A program made the translations under genes and the position numbers. A DNA stretch of 64,000 nucleotides, from the NCBI RefSeq assembly GCF_001440345.1, contig NZ_LJYX01000017.1:186001-250000 (forward strand), given 5' to 3'. This DNA is from Colwellia sp. TT2012. Its GTDB lineage: Bacteria; Pseudomonadota; Gammaproteobacteria; Enterobacterales; Alteromonadaceae. Below, one piece after another: positions 47,106 through 56,573 of this stretch. Position 1 is the stretch's first letter; each line of letters opens with the position of its first letter. The notes below the pieces were generated by a model. It was not told the origin of the DNA. It saw nothing but the letters and a program-made list of their open reading frames with translations, and made no database searches.

Positions 47106-47966
47106 ATGGACCTTAAACGTAATAGCTTTTTAGCAATCATCGCACTTTTATTGACAGGCAGTTGCCTGGCCGATGACATGGATGCCTTGAGTAAAGAATT
47201 AGTTAATCCGATAGGCATGAAATGGAAATTAAACAATTACATTGAAATAGCACAAATGAGTGGCGCTGCCAGTAAGGATAAAAAAAGTTCTACGGTATGG
47301 AATATTCAACCCGTTATGCCAATAATGCTCAACAATGGCAGTGGATTTACTTTAATGAACCGCCCTTCATTACCCGTATTTTTAAATAAACCCATGCCAA
47401 TGAATAACGAGTTAAACCAGAGCAATAACTTTGACCGAGTATCCGGTATTGGTGATTTAACCCTGCAAAGCTCCTTAGGAAAAATGCCTAAAACCTCTTG
47501 GGGTTCTTATATGTGGGGCACAGGCTTAAGTTTAACCTTACCCACTGCCAGTGATGATAAGCTGGGTTCAGAAAAGTATGCTGCGGGTCCTTCTGCAATG
47601 TTAGTAGGCTTCACTGAAAATATGACCTTTGGCCTTGTTGCTGCCCATGAGTGGTCATTTGCTGGTAATGAACAACGCCAAGATATTAATCGCAGCATGT
47701 TACAGTTTATTTATTATACACAGCTCGGCGGTGGTTGGCAGATTGGTGATAATCCGCAGTGGAGTGCTGACTGGGATAACGTTGGCGGACAAAAATATAC
47801 TATGCCCATCGGCTTAGGCTTGTTTAAAACCTTGAAAATTGCCGACAGTCCTTGGCGCTTGGGTATCACGCCAAGATATTACCTTAAAAGTAATGGACAA
47901 TGGGGCAATGACTGGAGCATAAACTTCACCATAACCGCGGTAATCAACAGCCCTATATCTATGTAA
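47106..47966 (+). CDS. Porin-like outer-membrane protein (MetA-pathway/transporter type)
   Basis: This 286-residue exported protein has a signal peptide (residues 1-22, SCLA). The sequence alternates polar and aromatic residues and contains GIGDLTLQSSL, GTGLSLTLPTASDD and SAMLVGFTENMTFGLVAAHEW, features of the phenol MetA-pathway/transporter barrel family. The C-terminus is WSINFTITAVINSPISM. The substrate is unknown. It follows the barrel gene by 43 nt, probably in the same operon. Confidence 0.6.
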   Translation: MDLKRNSFLAIIALLLTGSCLADDMDALSKELVNPIGMKWKLNNYIEIAQMSGAASKDKKSSTVWNIQPVMPIMLNNGSGFTLMNRPSLPVFLNKPMPMNNELNQSNNFDRVSGIGDLTLQSSLGKMPKTSWGSYMWGTGLSLTLPTASDDKLGSEKYAAGPSAMLVGFTENMTFGLVAAHEWSFAGNEQRQDINRSMLQFIYYTQLGGGWQIGDNPQWSADWDNVGGQKYTMPIGLGLFKTLKIADSPWRLGITPRYYLKSNGQWGNDWSINFTITAVINSPISM

Positions 47967-48048
47967 CAACTCGTTCCTTGATTGCAATAAACTCAATATA
48001 CACATTGCCGAGAAAAGAACCAAGCCTAACAATAACTCCCCCTTGAGA

Positions 48049-48801
48049 TTAAAGTGGCAAGTCGATACTTGCCGCTTTAAAGCGCACATAAATAGGGTTG
48101 TGATCTGAAACCTCAGCACTGTTGATCGCTTGTGCATATTCAAGGGTCAGGCCACGATAAAAAACATGATCTAAGGGTTTATAAAAAAAACGTTTAATGT
48201 GCTGAGGTTGTTTAAAATCAACGCGCTGTAACTTTAGCACCTGCTGAAAACTTGCCAGCGCTTTCATTCGACCAGCACTCCAGCTATTAAAATCACCTGC
48301 TATGACTATCGCGCCAGTAAAGCCCAACAATTGCCGAGTTAAATAGTCTAACTCTTGGCTAAAGCTCGCTAATGAGACAAAATTAATGGCATGAATATTA
48401 ACCAAACACAGTAATTGCTGGTTTGCTTGGCGATGATAACTAATTAATAAACTTTTATGGGTGAAAAAATTCAGCTCTTTATGCTGACTTAACAAGGGGT
48501 TTATCTGTTCAAAACTTGTTTTAGCCGCAGTTAACACACCAAAAACATGCTGGGGACTTTCCATATTAGTGGCCATCGCATAAGAATAATCTGCGAACGA
48601 GCAAGATGAGTTTTTAAGCTGTTTAACTTCCTGAAAAACTAAAAGATCACTGGGATATAACTGCAGTAATTGTTGTAATTTATTGTCAAAACGCAGTTGA
48701 TTATTTTCTTTATGAATATTCCAACACAGCAGGGAAAAATTTGCCTTTAATGCCCTACTTTGATGGAAAAGCAGCTGAGGGGAAATTTTAGGCGTAAACA
48801 T
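48049..48801 (-). CDS. Endonuclease/exonuclease/phosphatase-fold protein
   Basis: This 250-residue protein carries the EEP motifs in order: LLCWNIHKENN, FQEVKQL (metal-binding Glu), AGDFNSW (catalytic Asp/Asn) and EVSDHNPIYV (His). No signal peptide is seen. Its ATG overlaps the last base of the cardiolipin synthase stop (TAATG), so the two are translationally coupled. EEP proteins next to cls may act on phospholipids or nucleic acid; that is not decided by sequence. Confidence 0.85.
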   Translation of the reverse strand: MFTPKISPQLLFHQSRALKANFSLLCWNIHKENNQLRFDNKLQQLLQLYPSDLLVFQEVKQLKNSSCSFADYSYAMATNMESPQHVFGVLTAAKTSFEQINPLLSQHKELNFFTHKSLLISYHRQANQQLLCLVNIHAINFVSLASFSQELDYLTRQLLGFTGAIVIAGDFNSWSAGRMKALASFQQVLKLQRVDFKQPQHIKRFFYKPLDHVFYRGLTLEYAQAINSAEVSDHNPIYVRFKAASIDLPL

Positions 48802-50231
48802 TAGAGTATTGGCGCCATTAAACGCGCGATTCTGGCCGCAATGCGAAACAATACCGGTTTGTCGCTCAGTTCATTTGCCATTATTTCACGGCAATGATTG
48901 AAATCGTCAGCAAACATTCGTGCTACCTGAGCATTAAAACAGCTATCAGCAATGAGCGCGGTAATTTCAAAATTTAAGCGCAATGAGCGATTATCGAGAT
49001 TGGCACTGCCAACACCAGCATGACTGTCATCAACTAACATTACCTTGCTGTGCATAAAACCTTGCTGATAACGAAAAAATTTAACACCGGTACAACTCGC
49101 GGCTTTAATATAAGTAAAAGAGGCTAAATAGACAGCCCAATGGTCGGCCATATCGGGTAAAATAATACGTACATCAACACCCCGTAAACCAGCAAGTTGC
49201 AAAGCTTTAATAATGGCCTCATCGGGAACAAAATAAGGGCTAGTGAGCCATAGACGTTTTTTGGCCGAGTTAATGGTTTGCAAAAACATTAAACTAGCGG
49301 TTTCTAATGACTCTGCTGGACTTGATGGTAAAATTAATACCTTGATATTGGCAGTGGCTGCGGCCTCTGCCTGCCAAAGTAAATGGCTTAGCTGTTGTTC
49401 AGCGGCCCAATACCAGTCTTCAATAAAAGCAATTTGCACTGTCAGTACCGCCGGTCCGGTTATTTTAATATGAGTATCACGCCAAGCACCAAATTTTTTC
49501 GACAAACCCAAATATTCATCACCAACATTATGTCCACCTAACCAAGCGACCTTACCATCAACCACCACCACTTTTCTATGGTTGCGAAAGTTCACTTGGA
49601 AACGATTTTTAATGCCTTTTTGACTATGAAAATTAAAGAGTTCAATGCCAGCCACTCTTAACTCATTTTTATAATGCTGGCTAAGCTGATAACTGCCTAT
49701 TTCATCATATAAAAAATGAATTTTAATACCTTGTTTGGCTTTATCCAACAGTGCTGCTTTAATTCTTTGCCCTAAGCCATCATCATGAACAATAAAAAAT
49801 TGAAACAGTATGTAGTGTTTCGCCTGGCTTATACCGGTAATAATACTGGCAAAAGTCGCCTCACCATCAATCAACAGCTCAACGGCATTGTTTGCTAGAT
49901 AAGGCAGTTTCACTAATTTTTCTGCTGCTTGTTCACGCGCAGTTAATTCACCTGCCGGCACACGAAAATCAGCAAAGTTTGCCAATAAATAATGGTGTTT
50001 TTTCTGGATGATGGCATCGGATACTAGTCGTTCACTGCGATAACCAGCAAATTTACTGCGACCAAAAACCCAATAAGCAACTACAGCCACATAAGGAAAT
50101 GTTAGCAACACTACTGCCCAAGCGATCGCGCCTTGTGACGTTCGTACTGTCATCACGGCATTAATCGCGCTGATAAGTCCAAAAAGATGAAAAACTAATA
50201 ATAGGGTTATTAGCATGGCATTTGTTGCCAC
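48801..50231 (-). CDS. cls: Cardiolipin synthase (phospholipase D family)
   Basis: Cls joins two phosphatidylglycerols, or transfers a phosphatidyl group, to make cardiolipin at the inner membrane. Two N-terminal hydrophobic segments (about 6-25 and 37-55) anchor the protein, and two HKD motifs follow: HRKVVVVDG (His218, Lys220, Asp225) and HSKVMLVDD (His394, Lys396, Asp401). The 476 residues are close to E. coli ClsA (486). Its stop overlaps the EEP-family start by one base. Confidence 0.92.
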   Translation of the reverse strand: MATNAMLITLLLVFHLFGLISAINAVMTVRTSQGAIAWAVVLLTFPYVAVVAYWVFGRSKFAGYRSERLVSDAIIQKKHHYLLANFADFRVPAGELTAREQAAEKLVKLPYLANNAVELLIDGEATFASIITGISQAKHYILFQFFIVHDDGLGQRIKAALLDKAKQGIKIHFLYDEIGSYQLSQHYKNELRVAGIELFNFHSQKGIKNRFQVNFRNHRKVVVVDGKVAWLGGHNVGDEYLGLSKKFGAWRDTHIKITGPAVLTVQIAFIEDWYWAAEQQLSHLLWQAEAAATANIKVLILPSSPAESLETASLMFLQTINSAKKRLWLTSPYFVPDEAIIKALQLAGLRGVDVRIILPDMADHWAVYLASFTYIKAASCTGVKFFRYQQGFMHSKVMLVDDSHAGVGSANLDNRSLRLNFEITALIADSCFNAQVARMFADDFNHCREIMANELSDKPVLFRIAARIARLMAPIL

Positions 50232-50602
50232 TTACCATAAAAATTTTCAAATAATACCGACACTAAGGCAAATAAAATATTTTTACCGCCAATGTGATGA
50301 TGAAATTTATAGGCACTAATAGCAATTTGATTGAGATCAACAAGATTAACCATCAATGGCTCAAGTCCATAGTTCGCTTATTCTCCATCTGTATGTCCTT
50401 ATATTAGGCTCTGTTGTAGTTTGGTGTTGCTGAGTAAACAAACGAGACGCATAAACCCTTCCATGGGGCTCTGCACAAGCATCCATGCTTGTGCAGCTCG
50501 TTTTTATCACATCCTCAACACCTTTTTTCAAATCAGCGTGTTACATTATAGACAACAGTGTTCTACAACAGAGCCTTATATTATTACTTACGTTTAACGT
50601 GT
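50232..50602. other. Intergenic region carrying a MITE
   Basis: The 371 bases between cls and the Crp/Fnr gene contain no gene. The first 170 should hold the cls promoter, including a TTGAGATCAACAAGATTAA stretch near 50331. The rest is a miniature inverted-repeat element at 50407-50575. Confidence 0.7.
50399..50583. mobile_element. MITE, 169 bp with 13-bp terminal repeats and 8-bp target duplication
   Basis: The element proper is 50407-50575. Its ends are GGCTCTGTTGTAG (50407-50419) and the exact inverse CTACAACAGAGCC (50563-50575). Both sides are flanked by TTATATTA (50399-50406 and 50576-50583), an 8-bp target-site duplication. Inside is a perfect 12-bp hairpin, CTGCACAAGCAT/ATGCTTGTGCAG (50471-50496). 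There is no coding capacity. The ends and duplication length resemble those of IS6-type elements, but the parent is not in the window. Confidence 0.88.
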
Positions 50603-51367
50603 TTAAGTAGGTAGTGTCCTAGCATTAGCTAAGTTATCACTATAATGTGCCTCTTGCTCTAACGCCTGTAAATCCTTAATAATTAACTGATTACGCTTTT
50701 TATCTAAAATCCCTTGCGCTTGCCAATACCTGAGTTGTTTGTTGACTACTTGCCTGACTGAACCCACCATACGCGCTAAGGTTTCATCATTTAAACCGTT
50801 AACCAAATGTTGCTTATGCTCACAATCAGGTGCGCCGTTATAACTGTTAATTTTTTCGATATGTTTCAAGATCAAACGACTTAAACGGGTACTAGTATCA
50901 TGTAGCACTAAACTTGTCGCACGCTGCTCATGCTCGCGCATTTTCTGTGCCAAATAAGGTAAAAATTGATTATTGACTTCCGGGTAGGTCCAAATCCATT
51001 GACGCATGGTTTCAATAGGTATGCTTAACAAGCGTACAGTATTTAACGGCGCAATAATCACCTCATGGGGTTTGCCATCAAGTAACACCATCACATCGAA
51101 ACTATCACCTGGGTAAAAAATATCTACTGTGGCCTCACGAGCCGTTTCCGGATGAACTTTTTTCAGTTCAACTTGGCCATCAAGCAACACAAAGAACTGC
51201 TTTGTTAATATTTCAGCACTAATGTACTGACCCTTATGCCAAGTGATGACCTGAAAGTCTCGCTGTATTTTTTCCAATAAGACTTGCGGTAATTCGGCAA
51301 ACAACTTTGCTTGTTTTACTAAAGTCGCACTGGCTTGATGATTTACTGGTACTAGGGCCTTGTTCAT
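50603..51367 (-). CDS. Crp/Fnr-family transcription regulator
   Basis: This 254-residue protein has a cyclic-nucleotide-binding beta-roll (about 30-140, with WHKGQYISAEILTKQFFVLL and FYPGDSFDVMVLLDGKP), a long dimerisation helix (about 140-170) and a C-terminal winged HTH (ETLARMVGSVRQVVNKQLRYW, about 195-215). The recognition helix has Arg-Gln where Crp has Arg-Glu, so the target site should differ from TGTGA. There is no Cys cluster for an Fnr iron-sulfur centre. It is divergent from dnaK, with a CTGTCA-N6-TGACAG palindrome between them. Confidence 0.87.
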   Translation of the reverse strand: MNKALVPVNHQASATLVKQAKLFAELPQVLLEKIQRDFQVITWHKGQYISAEILTKQFFVLLDGQVELKKVHPETAREATVDIFYPGDSFDVMVLLDGKPHEVIIAPLNTVRLLSIPIETMRQWIWTYPEVNNQFLPYLAQKMREHEQRATSLVLHDTSTRLSRLILKHIEKINSYNGAPDCEHKQHLVNGLNDETLARMVGSVRQVVNKQLRYWQAQGILDKKRNQLIIKDLQALEQEAHYSDNLANARTLPT

Positions 51368-51460
51368 GATCTGCTCACGATATTAATAACCTAATGAAAT
51401 ATTAACAATATTCTACCTAGATAACGTCAAAGTACAATTAATTTAATATATTGCTTCAAA

Positions 51461-51478
51461 CTGTCACTTATCTGACAG
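51461..51478. promoter_or_regulatory. Candidate operator CTGTCA-N6-TGACAG
   Basis: This inverted repeat lies between the Crp/Fnr gene and dnaK, 94 nt before the first and 148 nt before the second. The 6-base centre is the spacing of Crp-type sites, with TGTCA half-sites instead of TGTGA. Binding by the adjacent regulator is an inference. Confidence 0.5.
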
Positions 51479-51625
51479 TAGCACTTTGGTTAAGGCCGTA
51501 TGATGGCCCCACTAAGACCAAACGGGTTAATTAATTCTATTGGTACAGCTAGCAGCGCGAACTTAATACAACTGAAAAACAAACTCAAGGTGCTGCTTTT
51601 CTAAAATGATAAAAGGAAAATTATA

Positions 51626-53518
51626 ATGACTAAAATTATTGGTATTGACTTAGGTACAACAAATTCATGTGTCGCAGTAATGGAAAGTGGCAAAGCAACC
51701 ATCATTGAAAACAGCGAGGGTAATCGTACCACCCCCTCGATTATCGCCTATGGCAACAATGAAATATTAGCGGGGCATCCGGCAAAAAGACAAGCGGTGA
51801 GTAATTCAAAAAACACCTTGTTCGCTATTAAACGTTTAATTGGCCGCAAGTTTGATGATGAATTACTGCAAAAAAACATTGAATTATCACCCTACAAAAT
51901 TGTAAAAGCTGACAATGGTGATGCCTGGGTAGAAATTGATGGTAAAGCGATATCGCCACAGCAAATTTCTGCTCAAATATTAATGAAATTGAAAAAAGAT
52001 GCCGAAGCCTATTTAGGCGAAAAAGTTACCGAAGCGGTAATAACCGTACCGGCATATTTTAATGACTCACAACGCCAGGCCACTAAAGATGCAGGTAAAA
52101 TTGCCGGTTTAAATGTTAAACGTATTATCAACGAGCCGACAGCGGCAGCATTGGCTTACGGCGTCGATAAAAGTGAAGAAGGTGAACAAAAAATTGTGGT
52201 TTACGATTTAGGTGGCGGTACCTTTGATGTTTCTATTATTGAAATATCCAACCTAGAGGGCGAAAAGCAGTTTGAAGTATTGGCCACTAATGGCGATACC
52301 TATTTAGGGGGTGAAGATTTTGATAGCGCACTGATCAACTATCTTGTGGCAGAGTTTAAAAAAGAGCAAGGCATTGATCTGACCAGCGATGCGTTAGCGA
52401 TGCAAAGGGTCAAAGAAGCCGCTGAAAATGCTAAAATCGAGTTATCATCGACCAAGCAAACTGATATTAATTTACCTTATGTTACCGCCGATGCCAGTGG
52501 ACCTAAGCATATGAATATTAAAATAACTCGGGCTAAATTAGAGTCTTTAGTAGATGACTTAATTAAACGCACCATTGCACCGTGTAAACAAGCACTAAAA
52601 GATGCCGGTTTAAGCATTAGCGATATCAACGATGTTATTTTAGTAGGCGGTCAAAGCCGTATGCCGAAAGTACAAGAGGCGGTACAAAGCTTATTTAAAA
52701 AAGAGCCGCGTAAAGATATTAACCCAGATGAAGCAGTCGCCCTAGGTGCATCAATTCAATCAGGGGTATTATCGGGTACGGTAAATGACGTGTTATTACT
52801 TGATGTCACGCCCTTGTCTTTAGGCATTGAAACCCTAGGCGGTATTGTTACTAAGTTAATCAGTAAAAATACCACTATCCCAACACGGGCAAGTGAGGTG
52901 TTTTCGACTGCAGAAGATAACCAAAGCGTGGTAACTGTTCATGTATTACAAGGTGAGCGTGACATGGCCAGCGATAATAAGTCATTGGGACAATTTAACT
53001 TAACCGATATTAAAGCAGGCCCTCGCGGCAGTGCACAAGTAGAGGTTAGCTTTGATATAGATGCCAATGGTATTTTAAATGTGACCGCAACGGACAAGGT
53101 CACAGGTAAAGAGCAAGCCATTACTATCACAGCGTCGAGTGGTTTATCGGAAGATGACGTAAATCGCATGGTTAATGAAGCGGAGCAATATTCAGCTCAG
53201 GATAAAACGAAGCGTGAACTCATTGAACAGCGTAATCAAGCAGATCATTTAATTCATACAGTAACGGCAGCAATGAGCGACTTTAGTGATGGGCAACAAG
53301 CAAGTTTTAATACCTTAATTGAGCAATTAAAAATGGCAGTTAATGGTAATGATAAACAAGCGATTGAAGTGCGTCACGAGGCATTAAATGATACTTATAA
53401 CATAGCAATGCAAGCTCAAGCGCAGGCTAACACTGAAAGTGCCCCGTCTGAGCAACCAAACGCAGCTAACGATAGCGATGTCATAGATGCCGATTTTGAG
53501 GAGGTCAGTGGGCTTTAA
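51626..53518 (+). CDS. dnaK: Hsp70 chaperone DnaK, without neighbouring dnaJ or grpE
   Basis: This is a 630-residue Hsp70. The ATPase domain has [16 protein letters not shown] (phosphate 1), [20 protein letters not shown], the [13 protein letters not shown] connect and [14 protein letters not shown]; the linker [16 protein letters not shown] and substrate domain follow. The end [13 protein letters not shown] is a close variant of the usual DAEFEEV tail. Canonical dnaK is followed by dnaJ; here a terminator and a convergent PpiC gene follow, so this may be a second copy. It is divergent from a Crp/Fnr regulator. GGAAAATT precedes the ATG. Confidence 0.93.
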   Translation: MTKIIGIDLGTTNSCVAVMESGKATIIENSEGNRTTPSIIAYGNNEILAGHPAKRQAVSNSKNTLFAIKRLIGRKFDDELLQKNIELSPYKIVKADNGDAWVEIDGKAISPQQISAQILMKLKKDAEAYLGEKVTEAVITVPAYFNDSQRQATKDAGKIAGLNVKRIINEPTAAALAYGVDKSEEGEQKIVVYDLGGGTFDVSIIEISNLEGEKQFEVLATNGDTYLGGEDFDSALINYLVAEFKKEQGIDLTSDALAMQRVKEAAENAKIELSSTKQTDINLPYVTADASGPKHMNIKITRAKLESLVDDLIKRTIAPCKQALKDAGLSISDINDVILVGGQSRMPKVQEAVQSLFKKEPRKDINPDEAVALGASIQSGVLSGTVNDVLLLDVTPLSLGIETLGGIVTKLISKNTTIPTRASEVFSTAEDNQSVVTVHVLQGERDMASDNKSLGQFNLTDIKAGPRGSAQVEVSFDIDANGILNVTATDKVTGKEQAITITASSGLSEDDVNRMVNEAEQYSAQDKTKRELIEQRNQADHLIHTVTAAMSDFSDGQQASFNTLIEQLKMAVNGNDKQAIEVRHEALNDTYNIAMQAQAQANTESAPSEQPNAANDSDVIDADFEEVSGL

Positions 53519-53547
53519 ATCAGTAAACGCTTAAAGGTTGATAAAAC

Positions 53548-53584
53548 AAAGGCTGCTAAATAGTAATATTTAGCAGCCTTTTCA
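53548..53584. terminator. Bidirectional rho-independent terminator after dnaK
   Basis: AAAGGCTGCTAAATA and TATTTAGCAGCCTTT form a perfect 15-bp stem around GTAA, followed by T residues and preceded by A residues. It lies between convergent dnaK and the PpiC gene. Confidence 0.92.
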
Positions 53585-53619
53585 TTAACATAGTTCTAAA
53601 TTGATTAATCCGTTTGGTA

Positions 53620-54453
53620 TTAAATCTGCTTAACTTGGTACTCAACAAACAAACGTTGATAAAATTTAGCTAAGGTTTGTTGGCGTTGTTGATTAAACCA
53701 AGCTTGTTTTACTTGCCCTCGCACCGCCGCTAAAGATTGCAGTTCTCCGCCTTGTTTAGCGTTCAACTTAACAATATGCACACCATAACCAGACTTGATA
53801 TCTGGCAACCATTTACCAAGTTCCATAGCCACTAAAGCATTAGCAAAATCACTACCAAAATAGCGTGCAACTTGAGAAAACGACATATTGTGGTATTCAT
53901 ATTCCAAATAGATATTGTCGGATAAGCTTAATAAATTTTCTTTAGTCTGTTCACTAACGGTTAATGACTTTATTTTCGCGACAATGGTCTGCATCTCGCC
54001 GTCAATATCGTCATGCTTTTGAAGATTAAAATATAATTGCACAAAACTAAATAACTGCTCTTTACGGTATTCTTCACTGTGCTTTGTCAAAAACACCGTT
54101 AGCTGCTCTTCACTAGGTGTTAAACTTGCCACGGTATCTTCAACAATAAACTCTAATTTTTGTTGGATACGTTTTTGAATGATAGAGTCGCCATCAAGTA
54201 GACCTAGTTCTTTACCCTTCTGATAAGCCACCTGCTCTTTAAAGTAGTTGTTCACTAAGGCGTCAAATTCTTCCTTGCTTGGTGGTCGTTGTCGGGTTTT
54301 TTCAAAACTGTAGTTAAGTTGCGCTATTTTAGCGGCTGAAAGTGTTATTTCATGATCACTTGCTTGGTTATCACTGACCAAGGCATAAAAATAAAAAAGC
54401 GCCGCGCCCAACAGTAAAAAATGCAGTAACGGCTCTTTTAATAAAGTTTTCAT
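53620..54453 (-). CDS. PpiC-type peptidyl-prolyl isomerase, membrane-anchored
   Basis: This 277-residue protein has one N-terminal membrane anchor (about 9-26, LLHFLLLGAALFYFYALV) and a periplasmic SurA/PpiC-like chain. Residues 35-130 are a helical chaperone-like domain (PPSKEEFDALVNNYFKEQVAY). About 140-245 is a parvulin domain, with LGKWLPDIKSGYGVHIVKL as its conserved end. It likely helps fold exported proteins. It is the last gene of a leftward operon that begins at 60924 with a barrel gene, which suggests a client within that operon. Confidence 0.83.
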   Translation of the reverse strand: MKTLLKEPLLHFLLLGAALFYFYALVSDNQASDHEITLSAAKIAQLNYSFEKTRQRPPSKEEFDALVNNYFKEQVAYQKGKELGLLDGDSIIQKRIQQKLEFIVEDTVASLTPSEEQLTVFLTKHSEEYRKEQLFSFVQLYFNLQKHDDIDGEMQTIVAKIKSLTVSEQTKENLLSLSDNIYLEYEYHNMSFSQVARYFGSDFANALVAMELGKWLPDIKSGYGVHIVKLNAKQGGELQSLAAVRGQVKQAWFNQQRQQTLAKFYQRLFVEYQVKQI

Positions 54454-54493
54454 ATTTTTCCTTTTATTCTATTATCCTAAAGTGCTGATTAAT

Positions 54494-56494
54494 TTAGCCC
54501 TTAGAGTTATACCAAATAGGCGAAGTATAAGCGCGTTCTTGGGTTTTTAACTTAATGCCTTCAGGCATAGAAGTTACCTGATAACGCACGGCGTCATAAG
54601 CAGTCCAACGTGGTGTTGGAATTTCTATCGCGCGGACATAATAAAACGCTTTTTCGCTAGCATCAAAGTCTGGATCTTGCCATAGGGTTTCCAGTTGAGC
54701 GGCGCCAATGGTATTGGTCCAAGTGGGAATGGACAAATCTACCGTATCACCTACTGCCGGCAATTTACCTTTAGCATTGACCTTACGCTTTCCTGAGTCT
54801 TTACCTGACCAAGCAACATCGTATACTTTTTCATGGGCTTTACCCTTGTTGTCAACCCAACCTTTGATCACTTGTACTCGGTCTAAATTAGCACCGTCAG
54901 GATCGCGCAAGGCACGAATTAATAAACTCGGTGTTTGTCCTTTTTTAGCACTGGCTAAATCACCGCCCATGGGTACACCTTTGTCATAACCGACACTGGC
55001 AATATCGCGCTGTTTAAGATCGTCCTGGTCAAAATCATAACCGGCAAAAACACGTAAGCGAATACGTGGTCCGGTAGTGGCATACACCTCTTTGCGCTTC
55101 ATCGCATCAAAGATAGCCGCTCGGGTATTTGATGTTGCCCAAACTGCTGTTGGCCCAGGTGTCGCATAACGCCAAGCGTCATAACCTATATCAAGTTTCT
55201 TGTTATACTTGCCCGGTTGGTTAAGACGTTTTTTCGACGGCTCCATCCAGGCAAAGGCACCAAAAAAGTTATCGTCACTTTGAGTCACTAAGGAAGTATG
55301 CAGATCACCACCACCAACAAAACCTAATTTGAATGGATTAATACCCAATTCAGTTTCTAATAACAAACCATTTTTTAACGCGGCTCGAGTATATTCAGTG
55401 GCTAACATGGCATCGGTTTTTTTTGTGGTTAAATCAAGATTGCCAAAGTCCCACGTTTCATAATCAGCAAATTCATCATCAGGTGATAATATTGGATGAG
55501 TTTCACTATCACCTTTAGTTTGCCCCACTTCTACCAGTTTTTCCCATTTGGCGCGCTCGGTGACATAGGCTAAATCAAATTTTGCGCCATTGTTAAAATC
55601 ATCTTGCAGAGCAAATAACCAACCATTGGATAAGTTACCATTGTGCGGAATGGCAATGGCTTTACCACCGGTATTTGCTTCATAGTCTGCTAACCACTGC
55701 CACAAATCTTGCGGGTTTGGGCTACCAATGGGCGCGGTCATAGTAAAAGGCAATACTTGCAAGGCACGGTCTGGTCCATCACGTAAAATAATATTACGAT
55801 GCAGATTATTACCCTTAACCATGGAGGTCCATTCGTAGGAAATCATAGTAGTAAATCGATGGGGTTCATTAAATTCTTCCGCCGCTTGTACCAAATCTTG
55901 CCAAGTACGGCTATAACCTGGATTGCCCGGCTGATACACTAAAGCACTAGAAAGTTCACCATTGGCAAAGGCCGAGATTAAATCAAAAGAAGCTTGTTTA
56001 GCGTCGGCACCACCTTTACTAAAGCGTCGATGAAATTCAGCACCTTGTTCATCGGCCATGATATTTTCAGTGCCTTTTAAGATATCGGTGATCACACCCA
56101 TGCCATCGGTATGTTCAGTTAAACAAATAAAATCTAATGGTCGGTCTAATTTTACTGGCTGATTGGTATTACTTAATACTTCTTCCCCCCGGGCAAAACG
56201 ATATAGATCGCGTGGCATTAACGTGGTGCCCCCGCCACCGGCATCGGCAGAAAGTGCTGAATGAATATGAGTTTCACCAAAAAGTAATTGGGTTGGGTAG
56301 TCTCGATCGGCATAGGGTGAAAAATTAGCTTTACTCACCTTTACTTGGCTGGCTTTATTTGGTTTTTCTTCAATGAGTTTAACTTTTTTAATCGGTGAAG
56401 CTGTAACACTAGCCTTAGTTTGGTTTTGTTCGCCGCAGGCCGCTAGGCTTAAACTGGCGATACACAGTGCTAAAATTGATTTTTTATACATCAC
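54494..56494 (-). CDS. DUF3604 lipoprotein, second copy in operon
   Basis: This 666-residue lipoprotein (LSLAACGE, Cys20) has a DUF3604 domain. PHP-like metal motifs are visible: LFGETHIHSALSADAGG (His76, His78), CLTEHTDGMG (Glu127, His128), AIPHNGNLSNGW and VGGGDLHTSLV, consistent with a metal-dependent hydrolase fold. The C-terminal PRIRLRVFAGYDFDQDD and IEIPTPRWTAYDAVRYQ are shared with the paralogue at 57642-59579. Function is unknown to me. It lies 40 nt upstream of the PpiC gene and 79 nt after HupE. Confidence 0.85.
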   Translation of the reverse strand: MMYKKSILALCIASLSLAACGEQNQTKASVTASPIKKVKLIEEKPNKASQVKVSKANFSPYADRDYPTQLLFGETHIHSALSADAGGGGTTLMPRDLYRFARGEEVLSNTNQPVKLDRPLDFICLTEHTDGMGVITDILKGTENIMADEQGAEFHRRFSKGGADAKQASFDLISAFANGELSSALVYQPGNPGYSRTWQDLVQAAEEFNEPHRFTTMISYEWTSMVKGNNLHRNIILRDGPDRALQVLPFTMTAPIGSPNPQDLWQWLADYEANTGGKAIAIPHNGNLSNGWLFALQDDFNNGAKFDLAYVTERAKWEKLVEVGQTKGDSETHPILSPDDEFADYETWDFGNLDLTTKKTDAMLATEYTRAALKNGLLLETELGINPFKLGFVGGGDLHTSLVTQSDDNFFGAFAWMEPSKKRLNQPGKYNKKLDIGYDAWRYATPGPTAVWATSNTRAAIFDAMKRKEVYATTGPRIRLRVFAGYDFDQDDLKQRDIASVGYDKGVPMGGDLASAKKGQTPSLLIRALRDPDGANLDRVQVIKGWVDNKGKAHEKVYDVAWSGKDSGKRKVNAKGKLPAVGDTVDLSIPTWTNTIGAAQLETLWQDPDFDASEKAFYYVRAIEIPTPRWTAYDAVRYQVTSMPEGIKLKTQERAYTSPIWYNSKG

Positions 56495-56573
56495 AGTTCC
56501 TTATGTTTATCGTTACTATATTTAGTTTTAGTTTTTGTCGCATAACTCTTAATTAGGCTAGCTATCGAATTTT

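Noticed and set aside
51461-51478. CTGT...ACAG palindrome upstream of dnaK as a second LexA box
   Set aside because: The spacing between CTGT and ACAG is 10 bases, not the 8 of a LexA site; Crp-type spacing of TGTCA half-sites fits better.
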